From assembly GCA_004154925.1 (NCBI GenBank), contig QJNS01000006.1, positions 372,001 through 436,000 on the forward strand: 64,000 nt of DNA, written 5' to 3'. Position numbers and translations under genes: made by a program. A model generated the notes under the pieces. It searched no databases. It saw only the letters and a program-made list of their open reading frames with translations, and was not told the origin of the DNA. Of the stretch, positions 1-14,226 are shown in pieces (position 1 is the stretch's first letter; each line of letters opens with the position of its first letter). Source of the stretch: Monosporascus cannonballus. Taxonomy: Eukaryota > Ascomycota > Sordariomycetes > Xylariales.

Positions 1-2333
1 TGTTAATATATTTTATAAATATAATAAGTAAAAGTTTTCCGGTTTTTCTAAGTTAAAACGTATACCCTATAATAAACGCCGTTTAATTTCGTTAAATATA
101 ATTAACGAAAATGGAGGTATTATTAATAATACTTATAAAGTTTATCGAAAACTTTTTTAAAAAATATATGGATTTAAAGAAAAATAATCCTATCGGTTTT
201 CGGAACGTTTTTATTTTATTTATGGAAATCAGAAAATAGTTAGTTATATTCGGAAAATATAGGCTAATTAAGCCGAAACAGCCGATTCATACGATGGAAA
301 ATAATAGGTCTTTTTTATTTTTACTTTATTCTATATATAAATTAATTTTTTACTTATAATTATACGTATTTATTAGCCCGATAATATAACTGGGACGCAT
401 AAAATATAAATAATTTTAAAAACGGATTATTAATTTTTAAATAAAACATCGTAATTATATTAAAAATTGCCAAAATTGCACTTTTTCGAACTTTTTATCT
501 TTTATATACATAATATTTATATATTCGTATTATTTTTATAGGAATTATATATTCGATACGAATTATTTATAACAATAGAATTTAATATATATAGAATTTA
601 TCGGAATATCTCGATCGAAAACTTTTTTACGAAAAGTAAACTTATCGAATTTATAAAATATATATGTTTCCGGTTAACCGTCGCCGAATTTAAATTTATC
701 GCGTATAATGTAGTTATTAAATATTTTAATTATGCCGGATAAATATGGAAAATATTACAAAATCTGATTTGGGACGTATTAATAAATAGGAATCTTTTTA
801 AAAAAGATTTTTTGTTATTATTTATTAATAATACGTTTTTTGGTAATATAAATAACTTAACGCATAATTCGTAAATATTTTATTTTTTAATTCGGGAATA
901 TAATTTATTTATGTTATTTATTAAACGGCGTAATTTCAATTAAAACATGCCAAATAAGGCCCTTTTATTAAATAATTATGGGACCGGAAATATTTCTAAT
1001 ACGGCCGCTATTTCCTAAGGTGATAACTTTTTTAACTTCATTAAAAATAATAACTAATTATTAATTAAAATTGTTTTTATTGATAAAAAATTGCAAAGTT
1101 ATTACCGTTTCCTTTAAAAAACCTAAATTTATTTATACCTTTCGCATATTGTACGATATAACGACGTTAATTATATTAGGTAGTTAATATTGATATTATT
1201 ATTCCTGTTTTATAAGGCCGGTTAATTTAATTACGGCAAAAAAATATTTTATTTCGATTAGATATTATGTTTTACAGTATTAAATCAAATCCTTAGTAAT
1301 TTAATTTTAATTTCAAATTTGGTTCCGATAAAATTTAAGGAAAAAATATGGAAAATACTTAATCGAAAGGGCGAATATTATAATCTGTAGCTTGCTAGCG
1401 AACTCCGCCGGTTAAAAAATAATATATATAACGTTAATATTGTTTTTTTCCGAGATTCGTTTTTAGTAAGGCACCGTATATCCCTATAACGCGAATTCTA
1501 TATCCGTTATATTTCTTTACGAAATAAGCGTTATATTATTCGGGATTTTCGTAACGAAATCTTTAAATGCGCCTATTTTTTGTTTTAGAATTTCTGGCTT
1601 ATTAAGGGATATTTATCTCGGATTACAGAGGATGGCTAAAAATTCGAAAATATTTTGGTTACGGGCTATAAAATTATAGAAATTAAGTTTTTCGATTTTA
1701 ATAATATCGTACCTATTATTAATAACGTAAATAAGCTTAATTGGCTGGATACGGCAAAGGATAAAGATTAATTTATAAATAGCTTTAACGCAATTGCCCG
1801 AAACATTTTTGGTACCGAATTTACTAAGAATAATTTGGTTTAGGATAATCGTAATATCCCGTATGTAGAAAAAAGTTATAATCTTATGGTGCAAATTATC
1901 GATAATTTAATTAATAATCCTGATTAAGGCGGTTCGTTATCGTTATCGTTATCGTCGGATAAGCAGAATAAGGATTTATCAAATAAAAACAAATTACTGA
2001 TATAATTTTTTATTTTTTTGTTATTTTGTAATATACTTTCATATAAGCGATATAATATTTATATTATAATTTTAATATTAATATAATTTTATTACTTACG
2101 TAATCCTAATTAATTAATTTCGGGATCGTTTTATATAATACCGCGATTATCTAGTTGTTACATTAACGTAATTTGCTTGCTTTCGGTAATAAAACCGCAG
2201 ATAGGAAAATAATATTCCACGATATAATATGTGGCATAATTGTTTAACGAAACTAATATAAGCAATTAGGTTTGTAATCTGCATATTCCTAATTAGTTAT
2301 ATCCCGTTCGAACGTTTTGTTTTTCGTAAGATC
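1..2333. repeat. RIP-degraded repeat, unidentified
   Basis: Strongly A+T-rich sequence with CpG kept and CpA/TpG depleted, the signature of repeat-induced point mutation. I recognise no element family, LTR or terminal inverted repeat. A short GTTATC microsatellite lies near 1934-1955. This stretch is the left flank into which the composite retrotransposon was inserted; the sequence after 14604 is its continuation, because the same 5-bp duplication stands on both sides. Confidence 0.55.
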
Positions 2334-2338
2334 GTATA
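2334..2338. repeat. Target-site duplication GTATA (left)
   Basis: GTATA directly precedes the first base of the left LTR (TGTTACGAC...). The same five bases follow the last base of the third LTR at 14600-14604. A 5-bp duplication is the usual size for Ty3/gypsy integration. Confidence 0.8.
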
Positions 2339-2711
2339 TGTTACGACTTAACAAGCTTCGGCCTCAAGAAACGGTTAAATAAAGATCATACGGACCACCA
2401 TGAGCTACGTAACGGTGATCACTGCCAAACTAATAATCAGAAATAATTAAAAGGGATCATAAGCGATTATGATGATTACCAACGGTATCATTATAAGTAA
2501 TTAAGCCAAAAAGAATAAGGATATAGACGCTTATAATTTCTATAATTTAGATAACTTTAATTTTTAATATAACATCATTACTTAAAGTACCTTTGGTATT
2601 ACGAAACGTAATACGTTATTATATTTATTATTCAGATTCTTACGATATTTCTATTAATATAAACCCGTCGACTTAAAATTTAATAATTAGTTAAACCGCC
2701 AAGCCGTTATA
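2339..2711 (+). repeat. Family 1 LTR, left copy
   Basis: Starts TGTTACGAC and ends GCCGTTATA, a RIP version of the GCCGTCACA seen at the end of the third copy, so the ends were TG...CA. It has exactly the same length as the other two LTRs. Most differences are transitions: for example GATCATACGGACCACC here against GATTATACGGATTACT in the third copy. Confidence 0.9.
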
Positions 2712-2916
2712 CGTTACAAATTTTTATTCAATAATACCGTTAAACTCTGAATAATATTTAATAATATCAAAATGTCGACCAGCATTTAAGAAACCCCTAT
2801 TTAACAGCTTTAGGCTCGAATTCGGGAATTAGAAAAAAAAATCCGATAAATCAGAGCTACGCCACTTGCTCAAGCCTTTTTCGCTTATATAAAGCCAAAA
2901 GAACCGGAACCCTATA

Positions 2917-2959
2917 ACGTAATCGACAAGCGAAGCGCCTACACAAGCGAAACGCCCAC
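2917..2959 (+). repeat. Left terminal inverted repeat of the Fot1/Pot2-like element
   Basis: Begins ACGTAATCGACAAGCG. It contains two near-identical 15-base direct repeats of the form AAGCGAAGCGCCCAC, a possible transposase-binding pair. It pairs with 4737-4779 with four mismatches, three of them transitions. Confidence 0.9.
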
Positions 2960-3099
2960 CCAGATTTAACTTTTCAACTACCTTATTTTACTTATATATT
3001 TTTCAACATAATTATATGTTTAGGCTTTTAAAAAAGCACAATTAAACTTTACAATTTAGGCCAAAAAACGCGACCTTTATATTGGTTATCAAAAGCTTA

Positions 3100-4672
3100 C
3101 AACCATATATACTATCCCGAAAATAATTTTTCGCGAACGAATCTAAGGCAAACCTATACGACGTAATATACCGCCCAATTCGCGAAAATTAACCGATTCC
3201 GAAAAGCAAATTATTATCAAACATATTTTCGATCTTAATTCGCAAACGTTTTTTTTCCGACTCAAAAATGCTAAAAATATAACCAATATACTTTTACGTA
3301 AATACAATACGGGATGCGTTAGCGTTAACTGGACGTCGAATTTCGTTAAACGGCAAAATAAATTAAAAACGAAGTTAAATCAAAAGATTAATTACAAAGA
3401 AATTATATATAAATATCTAAAAATATTTCACAAATACTTTAGGCTCGTACGTAATATAATTACGAAATACGGTATTTCGGAAAAAAAATATATATAATTT
3501 CGATAAAATTAACTTCTTAATAAAGTTAATAATAATATCGGGTATAATAATTACAAGCGCCGAAAGGCGTAAAAAACCTAAGCAGGCCTAGCAAAGCAAT
3601 AAAAAATGGGTTACGGTTATTTAAGCCGTCGGTTTTTAAAGCTAGGCCTTCTTTCCGTACATTATCGTAACGGGCAAAAACTATCTTATTTCCTAATACC
3701 GCAATAATTCCATATTACGTAATTAAAAAATTACCGTAAATAATAATAACTGGATAACAAACGTTTTAAATCTAGATTAAGTTAAATATTTCGACAAATA
3801 TACCAAAACGCGTACAAAAAATATTAAACGTTTTTTTATCTTTAACGGCTATAAAAGTTATTATTCGATGGAAGTTAAAAATACTGTAAGGAATACGATA
3901 TTATTACGTTCTATATACCTTCCTATTTTTTTTATAAATTCCAACCTTTTAATATAACATATTTTTTTTCGTTAAAACGGGTTTACGGTCGCTATATCGA
4001 AAACCTTATAAGGCGTTATAATACGCATACCGCTAAAAAAACGTTTTTATCGGCTTTTACAAAACGTTTAAAACGTTTATAACCGCCGAAAATATTAGGG
4101 CCGGTTTTAGCAATATTAACTTTATTCTATTAAACCTCGAATATGTTATTTTGCAATTAAATATCCGACAACCCTTTTGAATACTAACCGTTTCCCCCTT
4201 ATCTTTACCCTTTTATTTCGAACGCAAAATACTTAAAAACTTCAAAAAAGTAACTTCGTAATCTAATTATTTAAAAAATAAAATTAAAAACTATTAAGGT
4301 AATTCGCCGACAACTATAATCGAAACGGTAAATTATTTGGCTAAAGGTACAAATTATTTATTATACAAAATCGCTTTTCTCAATAATAAAATTGGCCACT
4401 TTCGCAAAACGAATTATATTCCTAGCAAGCGCCGGAAAACCAAAAACAAACGCCTTTAAGAAAAAAAATTACTTACATTTCAGGAAAAGGAGGCTTTCCG
4501 GGCCGAAAAAAAGGGTAATAACGAACCAACACAGGAAATAATGGCGGAAAGTAGTTATCGTAAAAAGGTTACAAAGAAAAAACGGTATTATGGCGTCTGC
4601 GATAAGCCCGGATATAATGCGCGCACTTATCAGGAAATAATAAATACGTTTGATAAAAATTATTCCGAATAA
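3100..4672 (+). pseudogene. Decayed pogo/Fot1-type DDE transposase
   Basis: Transposase relic filling the element. The N-terminal DNA-binding (HTH/CENP-B-like) part is recognisable near 3170-3400: a SRKLTDSEKQIIIKHI-like segment, then NWTSNFVKRQ near 3330. The following linker ends in RLVRNIITKYGIS near 3435-3480. Next comes what should be the first catalytic Asp motif, YNFDETGF in the family, here decayed to YNFDKINF and displaced by a one-base frame change. The C-terminus keeps a zinc-knuckle relic (CDKPGYNARTYQ) and ends at TAA 4670-4672. The protein would have cut and pasted the element. It is not functional now. Confidence 0.8.
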
Positions 4673-4736
4673 TTTCAATTAATTTAAGTATGGTATGGCC
4701 ATTAAGAAACTAAATATATACAATGGGGTGGTTAAA

Positions 4737-4779
4737 GTGGGCGCTTCGCTTATGTGGGCGCTTCGCTTGTGGATTACGT
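4737..4779 (-). repeat. Right terminal inverted repeat of the Fot1/Pot2-like element
   Basis: The reverse complement begins ACGTAATCCACAAGCG and matches the left repeat. It is followed by the TA duplication and then resumes the gag sequence of the host retrotransposon. Confidence 0.9.
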
Positions 4780-7700
4780 TAATGGAAAAGGCAATTTTCA
4801 AATTTTCTTAACTTAAGCACGAATTTACCTTTATTTCTTAAACCTTAATAATTTAGCGGACCAGGTCTTGGCAATAAGAATATGCTCAACGGAAAATACG
4901 GTTAATTAATTTAAGCTTATTATGAAAAAGTTCTTAAAAATAAGAAAATCGAATAAAAAACTTTATTAATAAGATTTTTTTATTTTATACCAATTTCGAA
5001 AACAAAATACGAAATAATTTCGGCAATTCGGATAAAAGACGATTTACAGCTTAATAATTTTTGTAATTACGATAAAAAGAATTTGCGTCCAAATACGTCG
5101 TAATCTTTAAAAACCTTACGGCTAAAGCCGGATAAGAAGATAACGAAATTAACGCCTTTATTAATATATTTTATAAAATATTAAAAGATAATATGAAAAA
5201 AAAAGATTATTCGGATTAAGCGATTAATTACCTTAAACCGGTATATTATAAAAGTAATTAAGATTAATAATGAACAGTTTGAAAAACGATAGAAAAAAAA
5301 GAGATAGTATATTTTACGATCTGGATATAATAAATTTAATTAAGGGAAAAAACAAGACGTATTTTTTATTTCTTATGGAACGGCGTTAGGATTTATTGAA
5401 TTCGGCGTTACCCATAAATAAGATTAAAACCAGATTAAATATTTTATTTATGGCAAAATAGGATATAAGGTTTACAAATATAAGAAAGCCAAAAAGCTAC
5501 GATAAGATAATTAAATCCTTATACCGGAAAAATGATTTAGGAAAAACTAAGGAAACGATAAAAAGGTTATTAATATAATTTAAGCCAAATATATATTAAG
5601 CTTATAACAAAACGTTTAATAAGAACCGTTATAATAAGATATTTGATAAAAAATATAAAAAACCAGGAAACTAATTTAATAAGCATTGCGAATATAACGA
5701 AAAGCGTTATAAGGATAAATACGCGAATATTAGAAATGGATAAAAAAAATTTATCTCGGAACTTTTAATCGCTACGACAAAATGCATATTATATATTATT
5801 AATAACGAAAATATCCTAATTACAAAAAATGGAAATAATATATTTACGAACGAATTACCCGTACATATTATAAGGGATTCGATTTTCCGAATCGTACCGC
5901 ACATAATAAAAATAATAAATAATAATATCGATATTTTCAAACTATAGTCCTAAAAAATGTTTAGCAATTAGCCGAAATAAAGAATTAGCCCGAAAAAAAA
6001 AGCAATATCCGTAAGAAAACCTTTTCTGTTATTATGGATAATATAATTATTAAACGGAAAAAAACTTAATTTAACGCATAATAAAGAAATATTGCTAAAA
6101 GGTTATTACGGACCTCCATTTTCAATTGGTATTTATTATAAATCCTTAAAAAAGAAAAACCATTAGGGAAAAAATACGTCAAATTATAGAAAATCTTTAG
6201 AACGATAATTAGGACGACATATAATAGAATATAATTACGAACATAAAAAAATAATTTATTCGATAAGAAAAGGAATTGCAACAAAATTAAAAATAACTAA
6301 TACGATACGAAGGAATAATACGCCGGTGATAACGATAAATATAGCAGTTTAATACATTAAATAAAAAATATAAATAAGGTTTAATAAATTCGAATAAGAA
6401 TTAAAAGAAAAAAGTTACTTATAAAAAAGCCGCAAAATAACGAAACCCAAAGAAATTAAAAAAAACTCTTAAAAAAGGCTTTAAACGTAAGAGTAAAAAA
6501 CGTTAACGACCTTAATACTTTAGATATACGAATCGGAACATATTAATATACCGTAATAATAAATTATAAAACATTTAAGAGAAATTATATTATATTATAT
6601 ATAATTAATAAATTTAAATTATTATAAAGATATAAGTTAAAACATTATATAGCGACGACCGCCGAAAATTAAAAATTCGTTTACGATAACGGAAGCATTT
6701 TACGTAAAATTAATTATTTCGAAATTTTTATTAAAAACCAATATTAAATAATTAATTTTAATATCGTTTTATTAAGGAATTACGATATAATTCTAAGATT
6801 ATTATAGATACGCCAGTACGGAATTTTAAGTAATAACGGAATTAGCCAAATAAAATTCGCCTTATACCTTATTAGTAAATATAAAAAAAATTAAGATCTT
6901 AATATTTAATTAATAATAATAATAAATACAAAAATAAAAATATAATAAATTTTTACCTAAAATAATACAATATAAGAAAAAGAAAAGGCATTAAAAATAT
7001 AACGTATTATTATTATTATTAAAACAAAATTAAAATAATTAAATAACGATATGAAATAATTAAAATAATAAGTTAAAACATTAGACAATTTAATTAATAT
7101 ATTATTATAGTATTATAAATATAAGTAACTTTTTAAAAAGGAGTTCGATACGAAATTACCTGAATATAGCGAATAAAATTATGAAATAATTTTTAAAAAA
7201 GAATTTTCGACAAAGTTTTACCTTATTTATAACCTTAATAAAAACGAATTATTTATTTTCAAAAAATACCTGGAAAATCGGTTGCAGAAAAATGGAATTA
7301 ACTTTCGAAATTACTAACGGGATACCTTATGTTTTTCGTACCAAAAAAATAAGAAATTAGGATTTATAATTAATTATTCGTAATTTAACAATATTATTAT
7401 TAAAAATTAAATATTATTATTCTTAATTACAAAAATAAAAAACCGATTTTATAAAACCAAATAATTTATAATGTACGATTATAATTATAAATATAACCTT
7501 ATTAGGAGTAAAAAAATACAAATAGAAAATAATTTTTAAAACGAAATATAAATTATTTAAATATTTAGTTATATTAATAGGACTTTCGAACGTATTAATA
7601 ACTTTTTAACGAATGGTAAATTATGTGCGCTAGAAATACCCTAATATTTTCGTCGTTTGTTATTTTCAGAATATTTTTATTTTTTTAAAAAACAGAAGAA

Positions 7701-8091
7701 ATATATGCAAAATACGTTTATAAAGTTTTTCAAACTTTATAGGACATAAAGTTACTTATTAATGCAAAAAAAAGTCAGTTTTATACATAAAGAGTAAAAT
7801 ATCTGGGATATATTATTACCTTAAAACATATCAGGATAAACCTTAAGAAAATTGCTGTAATTATAAAATAGCAAAGGCCAATTACGATTAAGGAAATATA
7901 GGCATTTCTTGGATTCGCCAACTATTACCGGAAGTTTATTCGAAATTTTAGCAGAATAACTATACTTTTAACAAATCTTACGAAAAAGGCAAAAAGATTC
8001 AAATAAACGCCAGAAACGGAAAAAACATTTCAGGAAATTAAAGATACGATTACCAGCGAACCAGTACTAATTATATACGATCTAAACTACC

Positions 8092-8464
8092 TGTTACGAC
8101 CTAACAAGCTTCGGCCTTAAGAAACGGTCAAACAAGGATTATACGAACCACTATAAGTTACGTAACGGGGATAACTACTAAACCAGTGATCAAAAATAAT
8201 CAAAAGGGATTGTAAGCGAGTATAGTTATTACCAGCGGTATAATTATAAGTAATTAAGCCAAAAAAAGAAAAATATATACGTTTATTATTTTTATAATTT
8301 AAATATTTTTAGTTTGTAATATAATATGGTTATCCTAAGCACTTTTGGTATTATAAAACGTAATATAATTATTATATTTATTACTTAAATTCTTACGATA
8401 TTCCTGTTAACATAAACCCGTCGACTTAAGGTTTAATAATTGGTTAAACCGCGAAATCGTTATA
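8092..8464 (+). repeat. Family 1 LTR, middle copy
   Basis: Starts TGTTACGACC and ends GCGAAATCGTTATA; 373 bp. It lies directly against the truncated RNase H sequence on its left (last bases CTACC). It serves as 5' LTR of the complete internal region to its right. No 5-bp duplication flanks it. Confidence 0.9.
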
Positions 8465-11400
8465 CGTTACAAATTTTTATTTAATAGTACCGTTAAATTC
8501 TGAATAATATTTGATACTGTTAAAATGTCAATTAACGCTTAAGAAACCCTTATTTAGCAGCTTTAGAGTCGAATTCGAGAATTAAAAAGAAAAATCCGAT
8601 AAATTAGGTTTACGTTATTTATCAAAATTTCCTTCGCCCGCATACAGCCAAAAAAGCCGGAGCTTTATGATAAAAAGAGCAACCCTTAAACCTTTTTAAT
8701 TTAGGCACAAATTTACCTTCGTTTTTTAAATTTTAACAACTTTACGGATCAGGTTTTAACAATAGGAATATGCCTGACGGGAAATACGGTTAATTGATTT
8801 AAGCCTATTATAAGAAATTTTCTAAAAATAAGAAAATCGGATAAAAAAGATTTTATTAATAAGAATTTTTTACTTTATACCAATTTCGAAAATAAAATGC
8901 GCGATAATTTCGGCAATCCGGATAAAAACCGATTAACGGCCTAATAATTCCTATAATTCCAATAAAAAGGACCTGCGTCCAAGTACGCCGTAACTTTCAA
9001 AATTTTTGCAGCTAAGGCAGGATAAAAAAGATAACAATACCGATACTTTTATCAATATATTTTATAAAATATTAAAAGATAATATGAAAAATAAGATTAT
9101 TCAAATTAAACGATTAATTACCTTAAACCGGTATATTACAAAAAATAATTAAGATTAATAATTAATAATTTAAAAAACAATAAGAAAAAAAGGATAATAT
9201 GCTTTATATTCGGGATATAATAAATCCAATTAAGGGAAAAAACGAAATATACCTTTTATTCCTTACGGAATAACGCCAGGACTTATGGAATTCGGCGTTA
9301 CTTACAGATAAAATTAAAGCTAAATTAAGTGTTTTAATTATGGCAAAATAAGATATAAAGCTTATAAATACAAAATACCTAAAAGGTTACAATAAAATAA
9401 TTAAATCCCTATACCGGAAAAATAATTTAGGAATAATTAAGGAAACGATAGCAAAATTATTAACATAATTCAAATTAAATAAATATTAAACTAATAGCAA
9501 AAGGTTTAATAAAAACCGTTACGATAAGAAATTCGACGAAAAATGCGAAAAACCAGGAAACTGGCTTATCAAATATTGCGAACATAACAAAAAGCGTTAT
9601 AAAAATAATTATACGAATATTAAATTTAAACAAAAAAATATGTCCCGGAATTCCTAATCGATACGGCAAAATACATACTATATATTGTCGACGACGAGAA
9701 TATCCCGATTGCGAAAAATGGAAGTAATATATTTACGAACGAATTACCCGTATGTATTACAAGGGATTTAATTTTTTTAATCGTACAGGAAATAATAAAA
9801 ATAATAAATAATAATATCGATATTTTCCAACCATAATCTTAAAAAATATCCAATAATTAGCCGAACCAAAAAGCTGGCCTAAAAAGAAAATAATATCCGT
9901 AAAAAAACCCCGTTTATTATTATGAATAATATAAACACCAAACGGAAAAAGAATTAATATAGCACATAATAAGAAAATATTGCCAAAAAGCTATTGTGGA
10001 CCTTTATTTTTCATTAGAATTTATTATAAATTCACCCTAAAAACATTATTAAAAAGTACATTAAATTATAAGGGATTTTTGAAACGACAGTTAAGATAAC
10101 GTATAATGGGATATAATCACGAATATAAGAAAACAATTTACATAATAAAACAAATTGTAATAAAACCAAAAATAATTAATATTAGTTTACAGGAATAACA
10201 TGCCGATAATAACGATAAATATAGCAACTTAATATATTAAATAACAAAATATAAATAAGGCTTAATAAATTCCAATAAAAATTAAAAAAAAGGTTATTTT
10301 TAAAACGATTGCAAAATAACGAAATTTGAAAATATTAAAAGAAATTTTTAAAAAAGTCTTTAAATATAATGATAAAAAACGTTAATAACCTTATTACTTT
10401 GGATATACGAATCGGAACGTATTAATATATTGTAATAATAGATTATAAAATTTTAGATACAAACTATACTATACTAAATATAATTCATAAATTCAAATTA
10501 TTATAAAAATATAAGTTAAAACCTTATATAACAACGAACGCCGAAAATAAAAAATTCGTTTACGATAACGAAAAGATTTTATGCGAAATTAATTATTTCG
10601 AAAATTTTGTTAACGGATAATATGAAATAATTAATTTCGATATTGTTTTATTCGGAAATTACGATATAATTTTAAATTTATTATAGATATATTAATACGG
10701 AATTTTAATTAATAATAAAATTAATTAAGTAAGGTTCGCCTTATACCTTATTAATAAATATAAAAAGGATTTAAAATCTTAATATTCGATTAATAATAAC
10801 GATAAATATAAATATAAAAATACGATAAAAATTTTATTATCCAAAAAATAAAATATAAAAAAATAGGTATTAAAAAAATGCGACGTATCGTTATTATTAT
10901 TAAATAAAATTTAAACTAATTAAATAACGATTTGAAATAATAAATATAATCATTTAAAAAATTTAAATCTTTAATTAATATATTGCCATAATATTACAAA
11001 TATAAGCAATTTTTCAAAAAGGAATTCGATACGAAATTACCGGAATATAACGACTAAAATTATAAAATAATTTTTAAAAAAGGATTTTCGACAAAGTTTT
11101 ACTTTATTTATAATCTTAATAAAAACGAATTATATATTTTCAAAAAATATCTGGAAAATCGGCTATAAAAAGGATACATTCTATTTTCGAAATCACTAAC
11201 GAAATACTTTATGTTTTTCGTACCAAAAAAATAAGCAATTACGATTTCTAATTAATTATCGGCAACTTAACGATATTATTATTAAGGATCGAATATTATT
11301 ATCTTTAATTACGGAAATAAAAAACTAATTTTATAAAACGAAATAATTTATAATATTCGATTTCAAAAATAGATATAATTTTATTAAAATTTAAAAAAAT

Positions 11401-14226
11401 ACAATTAAAAATAACCTTTAAAACGAAATATGAACTATTTAAATATTTAGTTATATTAATAAGATTTACGAACGTACCGTAACCTTTTAACGGATAGTAA
11501 ATTATGTATTACGAAAATATCTCGATATTTTCGTCGTTTATTATCTCGACGATATTCTCATTTTTTCAAAAACGAAAAAAACATATATAAAATATATTTA
11601 TAAAGTTTTTTAAATTATATAAAACGTAAGGTTATTTATTAACGCAAAAAAAGTTAATTTTATATATAGGAAATAAAATATCTGAGATATATTATTACCT
11701 TAGGATATATTATGATGAACTCCCAAAAAATGGTTATAGTCATAAAATGGCAGATGCTAATTACGATATAAGGAAATATAGGTATTTTTTGGATTTGCCA
11801 AATATTATCGGAAATATATTTAAGATTATAGCAGAATAACCATATTCTTATTATATTTTACGAAAAAAGCAAAAGAACTTAAATGGACGCCAAAAACAGA
11901 AAAAGAATTTCAAGAAATTAAGGATACGATTATTAACGAATTAGTACTAAATATGTATGATCCAAACCGCCCCGTTAAGTTAAAAACCCATATTTCGAAT
12001 TACGCGTTAGGCGTAATAATCTGATAACGAAATAATTAAGGCAAATTGTACCTTATTATATTGTTATTGTACAAATTAAAAGGAACCGAACTTAATTACG
12101 GTATTCTAAATAAGGAATTTATGGTTATTGTAATAGTGTTTCGAGAATTTAGATATTTTCTAAAAGGAAACTTATATCAGATTAACGTTTATACGGATTA
12201 TTAAAATTTTACCGGATTTATTATAACCAAGAAACTTATAAAACGATAATTTTATTATACGAAGAAATTGGCAAATTTCGATTTTATTATTATTTATAAA
12301 AAAGGATTAAAAAATGGCAGAGCAAATATTTTAAGCAGGGGACCAGATCTCGAAAAATCATTGGTTAAAATTAGTTATATAATTTTTAATATTATTATGA
12401 AAAAGTATTTACGTTTATACGAAATTACGATAATTCGGGCAAAGCTTTTTAATATATGCCACAAGATTTAATAATATAGCGATAAGTATTTACAAAATTA
12501 AAGAATAAATAAAATATAAATTCTAAATAGATATTAAAAAGATTTAATACGAAAAATATATAAATATTAGATATATAGATATCCAAAAATCCATTAAACT
12601 TTAAAAAAACTTTAATATATATATTTTGTTTCTTAAAATAAAATTAACGGTAAAAAGAATTATACGGTAATACAATATTTGTAGCAAAATAAAGGCTCGA
12701 CGACATAGATTATACGGAAAATTATAGCTATTATTAATTACAAAACGATTATAGTATTTAATTATATGCGATTTTATTATTAAACTTTTTAAATTAAAAA
12801 CTTTAATTATAAAAATATATTATAATAGTATTTTCGTAGTTATCGACCGATTTACGAAGTCTTCCTATTTTTTACCATATTATAAGGATATAAACGCCGA
12901 ATAATAAATATATATTTTTTTCAAATATATTTTTAATATATACGAATTATTAATAAAAAATATTTTAAATAAAGGATTAATATTTATGTGTAAGTTTTGA
13001 TAAAACCTAATAATATAAATCGGCCTAAATCACATATTATACAATATATTTAAACCTTAAACAAATAAATAAATAAAATAATTAAATTTAAAATTATTAA
13101 CTATATAATTAAGTTATAATATTAGCTATTACGAAAATATCAAAATAATATTTATTAACGCAAATTTTGGTTTTTTTTAAAAATTTACAAAAAAATATTT
13201 AAATAAACCAACTTAACAAAAAACTCGATTTTAAATATAGTGGTCTATATAAAATTACAAAGAAAATCTTAAAAAATAATTATTCCTTAAAATTTCCACC
13301 AAAAATTAAATTTTATCCAATTTTTTATATTTTTTTATTCGAATTAATAGCAGATATAATTAAAGTATATAAGGTATAAAATAATATGGAAAAAAAGCGA
13401 ATAAATATATGAAATAAAGAATATTTTCGATATACGAAAACAAAACGAATTTACCTAATACCTAATCAAATGAAAAGAATATCCAGATTTCAAAAATACC
13501 TGGGAACCTGTTAAAAATCTTATTAATGTTTAACGCCTATTAAAGAATTTTTACCGGCAATAACGGGCGCGTCCTAATTAATAACCGACCAATCGGTAAC
13601 CGGGATATTAAGCTAACCGGCCGCGATATATGTTAACGTAATAGCCGTAACAGCAGTTTCCACTTATCCCTATTTTCGATGTTTTTATTTTTTTAATTCG
13701 CCTAACATTTAGAACTTACTTTATATTATAATAACGCCTTTTAAACGAACTAACGCCTTTTATTTACGTAAATAAACAAAACCAAAAAAAAATTATTTAT
13801 TTTCTTTAATATTTAGGTTAAACCTCGAAATAAAGCCGTTAAAGCTTTAATAATTGCTTTTCGGCAAATCCTTTTTTACGTTCTAAACCTTAATATTTAC
13901 AACGAATATTTTGAAGGGAAAAAATGGGTACGCCGGTACTATTATAAGATTAATCTCGATTAGTAGATTTTTTATATCTTAAAATATTTTTTATTATTTT
14001 ACACTTTATGTTTTTCGAAAAATAATAATAGCCAAATATAATTTCGTAATTAAATTCGTTAAAAGTATTTATGAAATTAATACGATAAACAGTAAAAGAA
14101 CGAAAAATGTAACGAATTTTAAAAATATAAAACGATATAATAAAAAATAAAAAAGGGATATTTACCGAACGAAAAAAAGAAAAAAAAAGAAATCTTGAAA
14201 ATAAAATTTTGGGAAAGGGAAAATAA
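8465..14226 (+). pseudogene. Decayed gag-pol of family 1 (complete internal region)
   Basis: Chromovirus polyprotein relic, gag first. Gag capsid-like sequence spans about 8690-9300 (NFGNPDK, YAVTFKIFAAKAG). A zinc-knuckle relic follows near 9330-9360 with Cys changed to Tyr. The protease region lies near 10380-10900. Reverse transcriptase is at about 11200-11700, with a preserved catalytic YLDD box at 11542-11553 inside IFVVYYLDDILIFSK. RNase H (NYALGVI) is near 11990-12020, integrase at about 12500-13250, and a C-terminal chromodomain at about 13375-13545 (YPDFKNTWEPVKNLINV). Many in-frame TAA/TAG stops and frame changes make it inactive. The chromodomain places the element among chromoviruses, whose integrases target modified chromatin. 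Confidence 0.85.
13560..13970 (-). pseudogene. Antisense ORF relic downstream of pol (family 1, composite copy)
   Basis: On the strand opposite to pol, between the chromodomain and the 3' LTR, a decayed frame reads STGVPIFSLQNIRCKY, then LERKKGFAEKQLLKL and RLYFEV. It aligns with the better-preserved frame at 58376-58996 (NNGIPLFSLKNIYIEN, LKRKKILAKKYFLELQKRY). Its in-frame stops are TAA, consistent with RIP at Gln codons. Function unknown; a basic, coiled-coil-like protein is predicted from the pattern only. Confidence 0.55.

Larger units (their letters stand above)
2917..4779 (+). mobile_element. Fot1/Pot2-like (pogo group, Tc1/mariner superfamily) DNA transposon
   Basis: A 1863-bp insertion absent from the homologous second internal region. 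It has 43-bp terminal inverted repeats (39 of 43 bases match) and lies between two TA dinucleotides (2915-2916 and 4780-4781), the TA duplication of Tc1/mariner elements. Size and repeat length fit the fungal Fot1/Pot2 group. It is itself RIP-mutated, so it inserted before or during the RIP history of the host element. Confidence 0.88.
2712..8091 (+). pseudogene. Decayed gag-pol of family 1 (first, 3'-truncated internal region)
   Basis: Chromovirus gag-pol remnant. A decayed Gag start follows the LTR, is split by the DNA transposon at 2917-4779, and resumes near 4780. A zinc-knuckle relic lies near 5430-5470, where Cys codons have become Tyr-type codons. Around 7800-8090 the reverse transcriptase to RNase H link is readable, including [19 protein letters not shown] and, later, TSEPVLIIYDL. 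The region ends abruptly there, joined to the middle LTR, so the rest of RNase H, integrase and the chromodomain are missing. Stop codons throughout are TAA/TAG, as RIP would produce from CAA/CAG. Confidence 0.8.
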
